This document shows, piece after piece, positions 59,054 through 64,000 of a DNA stretch of 64,000 nucleotides (its first letter is position 1; each line of letters begins with the position of its first letter). Origin of the DNA: Quillaja saponaria (lineage: Eukaryota; Streptophyta; Magnoliopsida; Fabales; Quillajaceae). The position numbers were made by a program, and so were the translations under genes. The notes beneath the pieces are model-generated. The model ran no database searches, was not told the DNA's origin, and worked only from the letters and a program-made list of their open reading frames with translations. The stretch is from positions 15,624,001-15,688,000 of the forward strand of contig CM055607.1 in the NCBI GenBank assembly GCA_029379385.1. The letters are read 5' to 3'.

Positions 59054-62000
59054 CTAAATTTCAGATAACTTTGTGTACACTTCTTCATTTTCTGCTAACA
59101 TCCTACTGAGAATGTGAAAGTTTAGCAAATTCCAGGCATTGACAATAATTTCACTGGACAAAGAATTAAATGCTTCCTTTGCAGCTGTACGACGTGCTTC
59201 CAGAACTTTTGCATCAGTGAAGAGCTCAATGAGAGCTTTTTCAAGCTCTAATTTTCCAGAAACCTGCATGACAGCAATAAACAGAAGCCCAGAGAAAAGT
59301 GTTAAGAATATGTATACAAACATACAGAACTTTATGAACACAATAACCATGTTGTACATTGGAAATGATGTCATAATTTCTAAAGTAATTCTAGAAAGAT
59401 TCCAAAGATAAAATTTTCGAAAATATTATTGTCAAAAAAATTTTATGATGTATAAAACAATTGGAAGATGTTTTTCTGACCTGAAGGACTGATAATGGAT
59501 TAGATCTTTGCATTTCCAGTACCATGTGTGAAAAATGCCCAACGTGACAACCTGAATTTTGCCAAACAAGTGTAGCCTTTAAATGTGGTATGATAACAGA
59601 TATCAAGTAATTCATATGACAGCAAATTTGCACCTGTTAGAACAGCACAGCCAGCTGCTGCAGCTTCTGATATATTATGGCCAGCTAAACCAGGTAAGAA
59701 AGAACCTCCAATTATAGCTATTGGCATCAATCTGTACAAACGTCTCAATTCACCTAAAAAGAAGGTGATGAATGTGTGTATTATAGATGTCTGTAGTCCA
59801 TCCAATGATTTTATGTTTGAGCTTCATTAGGAATACCCTAATAAAATATTTCACCGTTACCTGTTACTTTGGCTTATACAGAAGCTCAAGCAAGACAGAC
59901 TACTAAACATGTCAACATTTCAAACAAAATGTCCTGGTCATCTATTTAAGGGTATGTTTGGAACAATTCTAAACAAGAATTCAATTCAATTCATTTCATT
60001 TCAATTCAATTGAGTTCAATTCAAATTCTATTTAGGTGTTTGAAACAAATGTTTTTACTGATAGAATTAAATTGAATTGAATTCAATTATGTTGTTTTGA
60101 TTATAAATATCAATGATAGAATTCAATATAATTTAATATTTTGACATTGTTATCCCTTATGTTTACTTAACTATTTATGTTCCTCCCTCTTCTCTCTCTT
60201 TCTCTCCTGATTTGATTTTTTTGAAATTTTTAGGAACAATGTGTTAAGAAATAAAATTTTCATATGAAGCACCTAGGACAATAAGCAATGAAAATGGAAA
60301 ACCAGTCATAAAAGTAGCATAATATATAGTATGCAATCGATGACTATGAAGCCTTTTGGATGAAACAAGCCTAACTAGTCAGAGAGGGTGGGACTTTGTA
60401 GGGGTCATTATGTCATGTACAGTGGTTGCAATGGAGTCTAGGCAAAAAGTAAACAAATTCAAGGGAAAATTTGTCCTAAAAAAGTTTTAACCATCTAATT
60501 GAATTGAATTCTTTCCAAATCAAACCAAATTTGGAAAGAATTCAAAATGAAAAAAAAAAAAAAAAAAAAAAATATTATAATATGGGATTTACAATAAATT
60601 GAATTCTATTTCATTATGCATTCTAACCTATAAGAATTTAGATAAAGTCATTCATAATGAATTGAATTTCATTAAAAAAGTTGTTCCAAACACACTCTAA
60701 GAGTTCAATAACTTCAATTGAAATGTAAATAAAAATAAAAATTATCTAACTACAGATTTTGTATGGCCTCATAGTAAAGCAGACGCCACTAGTAAAAGTA
60801 GCTAGTTACACAGAGCCGAGATAGGGATGGGAGATCATTTCACCTTTGCTTGTACCAAAATGTAACTATCAACAAAAATAAAGGTACAAAGTCTTTTTTG
60901 AAATTTAATGAAATGCCTTTTCCTAATATGTTCACCCCTGAATGAGAGAGGAGTTCTAGGACTTCAAATATGCAGAAATCCAAAAATTCATACAGAAACT
61001 ATGTATATACTACATGATAACATGTGCACCCAGACTTTCTTGGTCAACATTCATGTCTCTAATGAATACCTCAAATTTTGACCACGAGGACATCAGGGCC
61101 CAGTGATAGTACTCTAGGTCATCATTAGCCCTATTTTTCTCATGAACTTTCCATTCAATAATGTACATGCCAATTTTTTTCAGTGATTAAAGCACTTTGC
61201 AGAAAGTAAAGGGTTACCAATTTACCATATATAAAATAAAGAACTTCAAATTTGTACCTAATGTGTCTACCACATATATATTTGTTCCTGGAGTAAGCTT
61301 CTCATCTTGAGACCTCAAAGCCACATTTTGCCCTTCTTTCCGCAATTCCTGTACTAAGTATGGTGGAAGCATGATAAAATCAATTAACAAAATAAAAGAT
61401 GTCATCAGGGAGGGTCAAAAGTCCAAAATAAATACTATTTAGTTATTAAAACTCATTCAATTTGTTCCCAGTTGCACTTCATTACTGATCAACAATTATA
61501 CAATCACTTAACAAAATATAAGAGTTCATCAGGGAGGGTAATGATTCTTCAAAAGTCCAAAATAAATACTATTTAGTTATTAAAACTCATTCAATTTGTT
61601 CCCAGTTGCAGCTCATTACCGAACAAAAATTTTATCACAAAGTTACTTCTTTAATTTTTATTTTTTTTTTCTTTTTCTTTTTCCCTTTATTTTTTCCATT
61701 GACATGACAATTCAATCTCTTGGCATCATGTTACATATCAAATTCCCAGGTTGAGAATAATTCAACAGTTGTACGAATTACTGGATTTTTTACTATAATG
61801 GTGAACTTGACGACAAGCCACACATTCTATTCTACAATGGAAATCATGTTGAGTTGGTACTATTTGTTGATAGAAATTAGTTTGGCAGCATATTGTTTCT
61901 TTAAAAGCTTCCTTTTTTGTCTGGAAAGCATCTTTAAATCCGACTTGGTCTTGCACGTGCAACTATAACAGTGATGCCCCCTTCCCCCACCCCGAAAAAA

Positions 62001-63911
62001 AAAAAAAAAAAAGTTCATAATATTAAATCTTCTAGTGAAAAGAAAAGAAAAAGTCACAATTTTGAGGTGAACAGAATTGCATCAAAAACATACCTTAGCG
62101 ATCTGTTGTCCATGTTGGGGATGTCGAGGGACAATAACGGTGACCATATCAGGTTGCATTTGCAGAAGGACTCTGTGAACTCCCAGCATTACTGCAGAGC
62201 AAATGAAAGTTTTCATTTTCTTTTCAGGGCATGTTAACATAAATAAAAATTAAGAATAATAAACTAAATTACTAAACTAACATAAACTTGAAAAAAGCAA
62301 TGGAATAAATCACTTATCTAGAAATATTTTAGAATATTATTAACTGCAATCATTACAAAAGGAATAGAAAGCTGATCATATTGCCAGTTCCCAGAAACAA
62401 GCGAGGAAAACAGGATGGAAGTAATACTGTCCAGAGGGATGCTATTAACTTCTTAATACGACCGGAAAGTTGTTTTGACTTTCCTAAAAGTCGAAACCTA
62501 GATAAAGTATGATGTAACAACACGAAAAAATAAATAAAAATAATAGAAGAAAATAATTTGAAGTTTCTTAGTTATTACATGGTCAACCGTAGTGGGATTA
62601 AACTACCTTAAGATGTAAAGTTTTGCATAGATTACATTTCAGTTCTCAACTCTCATGTATTATACTTCAGTTCTCAACTCTCATATTAAATCAATCTTAC
62701 AGGACTAAACAACAAGCAAGAATAATAAGCGCTGAGATGTTACCATTAAAACCTCAAACACAACGAGAAAAGTATTGGTGTACTAAGTGAGAGGCAGTAG
62801 ACTAGGGAACTAACTTTCTTCTTCACCACTATGAATAGAAGAAGCCATCCAAACCTGCCTGTGGGCAAGCTGTACTTTCAGATTGTCTAAACTTTTTATC
62901 TCTCCTTCAGATACACCAAAGTCTTCTACCGCTGAACATAATGGCAAAACAATATTAGTACACATTTCATTGATCATTTTCAACAGTTCCCAAGATCTTA
63001 GCAAACAAAAATTTGAGAAAGAACTAAAATCAAGAACATGATGGTAAAAACAAAGTTTGCAAAAGACTGAGGTGAGCTATGCTATTATTGTTGTCAGACT
63101 AGTCAAAAACCAAATCAAGGGGAGAAAAATAATTTCAAATGAATTTCGCAATGAACTATTATTAATTTAAATAGAGTTCTAGTTCAAAAAATTTCACAAA
63201 AGAATTCATGAGCATACCATATTTTAAGTCACCAGAAAAGTTAATAATAGAAGGAGGAGCTTGCAGTAGTTGAAATTGGATAGCCTGCATTGTGCTCTAT
63301 GATGCTCAAAAAGGTTAGTGAAAACTGACAACATAACAAAAGACATGAATCCCTGTAATTAAATAAAGGTAAAGGAGAACATACCAATGGGGCTATCAAA
63401 GAAAACTTCGACAACATCAATGACATTAGTGGGAGAAACACTGGTTCTGACCAATATCTAAAGGACTTCACAGACATGCGGGCATTTAGTAATGCCAATA
63501 CTATCTGAAGGGAATTGAATGAGATTTAATATGAACATTTACTAAAAAAAAATACAAATTAACATGCAGCTAAGTACATGTAAAAGATTGTAAAAATGAT
63601 TTGCACATAATAACAGGGCTCGAGAAATTATCCCTTCTTTAGGTAGACCTGCTTGCATTAGAGGGTTGGTCTCAAATACACTTCAATAATCCTTTATGAA
63701 CACTAAGTTTTCTCCTTAGAATTATGCCTAGCAAAAGAATCATGTCATATAAATGTAGTTCATGAATTAATGAGAAAGAATAACTTACATCATTTTTTGA
63801 GGCTTGCATAATAAGATTTGGCCAGAGTTCACTTTCCATTAGCACTATTGCATGTGGTTTCCAGTAGTTGAGGAAAGCATAGACAGAAGAAGGCGTATCA
63901 AGTGGGGAAAA
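59054..63911 (-). CDS. KDTA: 3-deoxy-D-manno-octulosonate transferase, last nine exons (5' partial)
   Basis: KDO transferase (WaaA/KdtA, GT-B glycosyltransferase) that moves KDO from CMP-KDO to a lipid A-like acceptor; plant forms are reported to be mitochondrial. Exons, 5' to 3': 63789-63911, 63385-63504, 63218-63296, 62815-62931, 62094-62191, 61258-61348, 59634-59753, 59481-59551, 59054-59263. Borders and phases are fully consistent, giving about 303 codons. Motifs in order: PLDTPSSVYAFLNYWKP and ESELWPNLIM; LLNARMS; SKFSLIAPL; FSGDLKY; VIVPRHPQHGQQIA; NIYVVDTLG; PIAIIGGSFLPGLAGHNISE and AAAAGCAVLTG; HVGHFSHMVLEMQ; C-terminus ending TKLSEI. The N-terminal acceptor domain, including any targeting peptide, lies beyond position 64000. 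No lesion was found. Confidence 0.92.
59950..60697. mobile_element. MITE in a KDTA intron
   Basis: Terminal inverted repeats of 17 bp: GGGTATGTTTGGAACAA at 59950-59966 and TTGTTCCAAACACACTC at 60681-60697 (15 of 17 match in complement). Next to them are clustered AATTCAATTCAATT blocks on both sides that also fold back. No coding capacity. It lies in the 1.5-kb intron 59754-61257. The target duplication is unclear. Confidence 0.65.
61381..61625. repeat. tandem duplication of about 120-134 bp in a KDTA intron
   Basis: TCAGGGAGGGT and the following TCAAAAGTCCAAAATAAATA through CAATTTGTTCCCAGTTGCA occur twice, offset by 134 bp (61415 and 61549), with small differences. Confidence 0.8.
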
Positions 63912-64000
63912 CTGATTCAGTTCGAAAATTCAGCAGATAAAAAAAAAGTTTGTTATATCTGATCCATCAAAGTTTGAAGTAAGATTCAGACATTAGATGT

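Noticed and set aside
61720..62237. Overlapping small frames on both strands within a KDTA intron and exon
   Set aside because: One reads through an intron, the other is antisense to the 62094-62191 exon.

Overview
This is a nuclear chromosome segment from a flowering plant, most likely a eudicot. It has GT-AG introns in two recognisable plant genes, plant-type LTR retrotransposons with tRNA-Met-like primer sites, hAT, Mutator-like and MITE-type DNA elements, and integrated plant pararetrovirus (Caulimoviridae) sequences. It is AT-rich and dominated by repeats. I see nothing bacterial or organellar. The species cannot be named from the sequence alone.

Layout. 1-2865 is AT-rich intergenic DNA with a possible MITE and a 49-bp tandem duplication. 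2866-12133 is an endogenous pararetrovirus (EPRV-1) of cavemovirus/solendovirus-like gene order, built as a giant inverted repeat. The left arm runs PR-RT-RNase H, ORF4, intergenic promoter and start of CP. It then flips at a short hairpin into an antisense copy carrying MP, CP and PR-RT-RNase H, from which ORF4 and the promoter were deleted. 12638-13414 is a Mutator-like MITE with a 9-bp target duplication. 13424-15530 is AT-rich and includes a decayed tandem repeat. 16051-21304 is a trihelix transcription-factor pseudogene split by a complete non-autonomous LTR element (16249-20077), which itself carries a PPR gene fragment and a 25-bp minisatellite. A decayed tRNA-Arg lies at 21397-21468.

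22125-31721 (minus) is a 16-exon cytosolic pyruvate kinase gene. Its reading frame is complete at 527 codons except for one inserted base in exon 7. A 3.5-kb hAT transposon with an 8-bp target duplication sits in its intron 11. 34076-54935 is an island of broken elements: a second caulimovirid fragment, three copia pieces, a Tat-lineage Ty3 element with an antisense coiled-coil region and a 3' LTR, and a florendovirus-like EPRV. A SAUR auxin-response pseudogene lies at 55515-55921. From 63911 down to 59054 (minus) are the last nine exons of a KDO transferase (WaaA/KdtA) gene, whose 5' end lies beyond the window; it contains a MITE in one intron.

Only the two minus-strand housekeeping genes look like host functions. 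The most interesting structure is EPRV-1: if transcribed from its own promoter or by read-through, it would fold into a hairpin with up to about 2.7 kb of nearly identical stem. That makes it a candidate natural source of antiviral siRNA.
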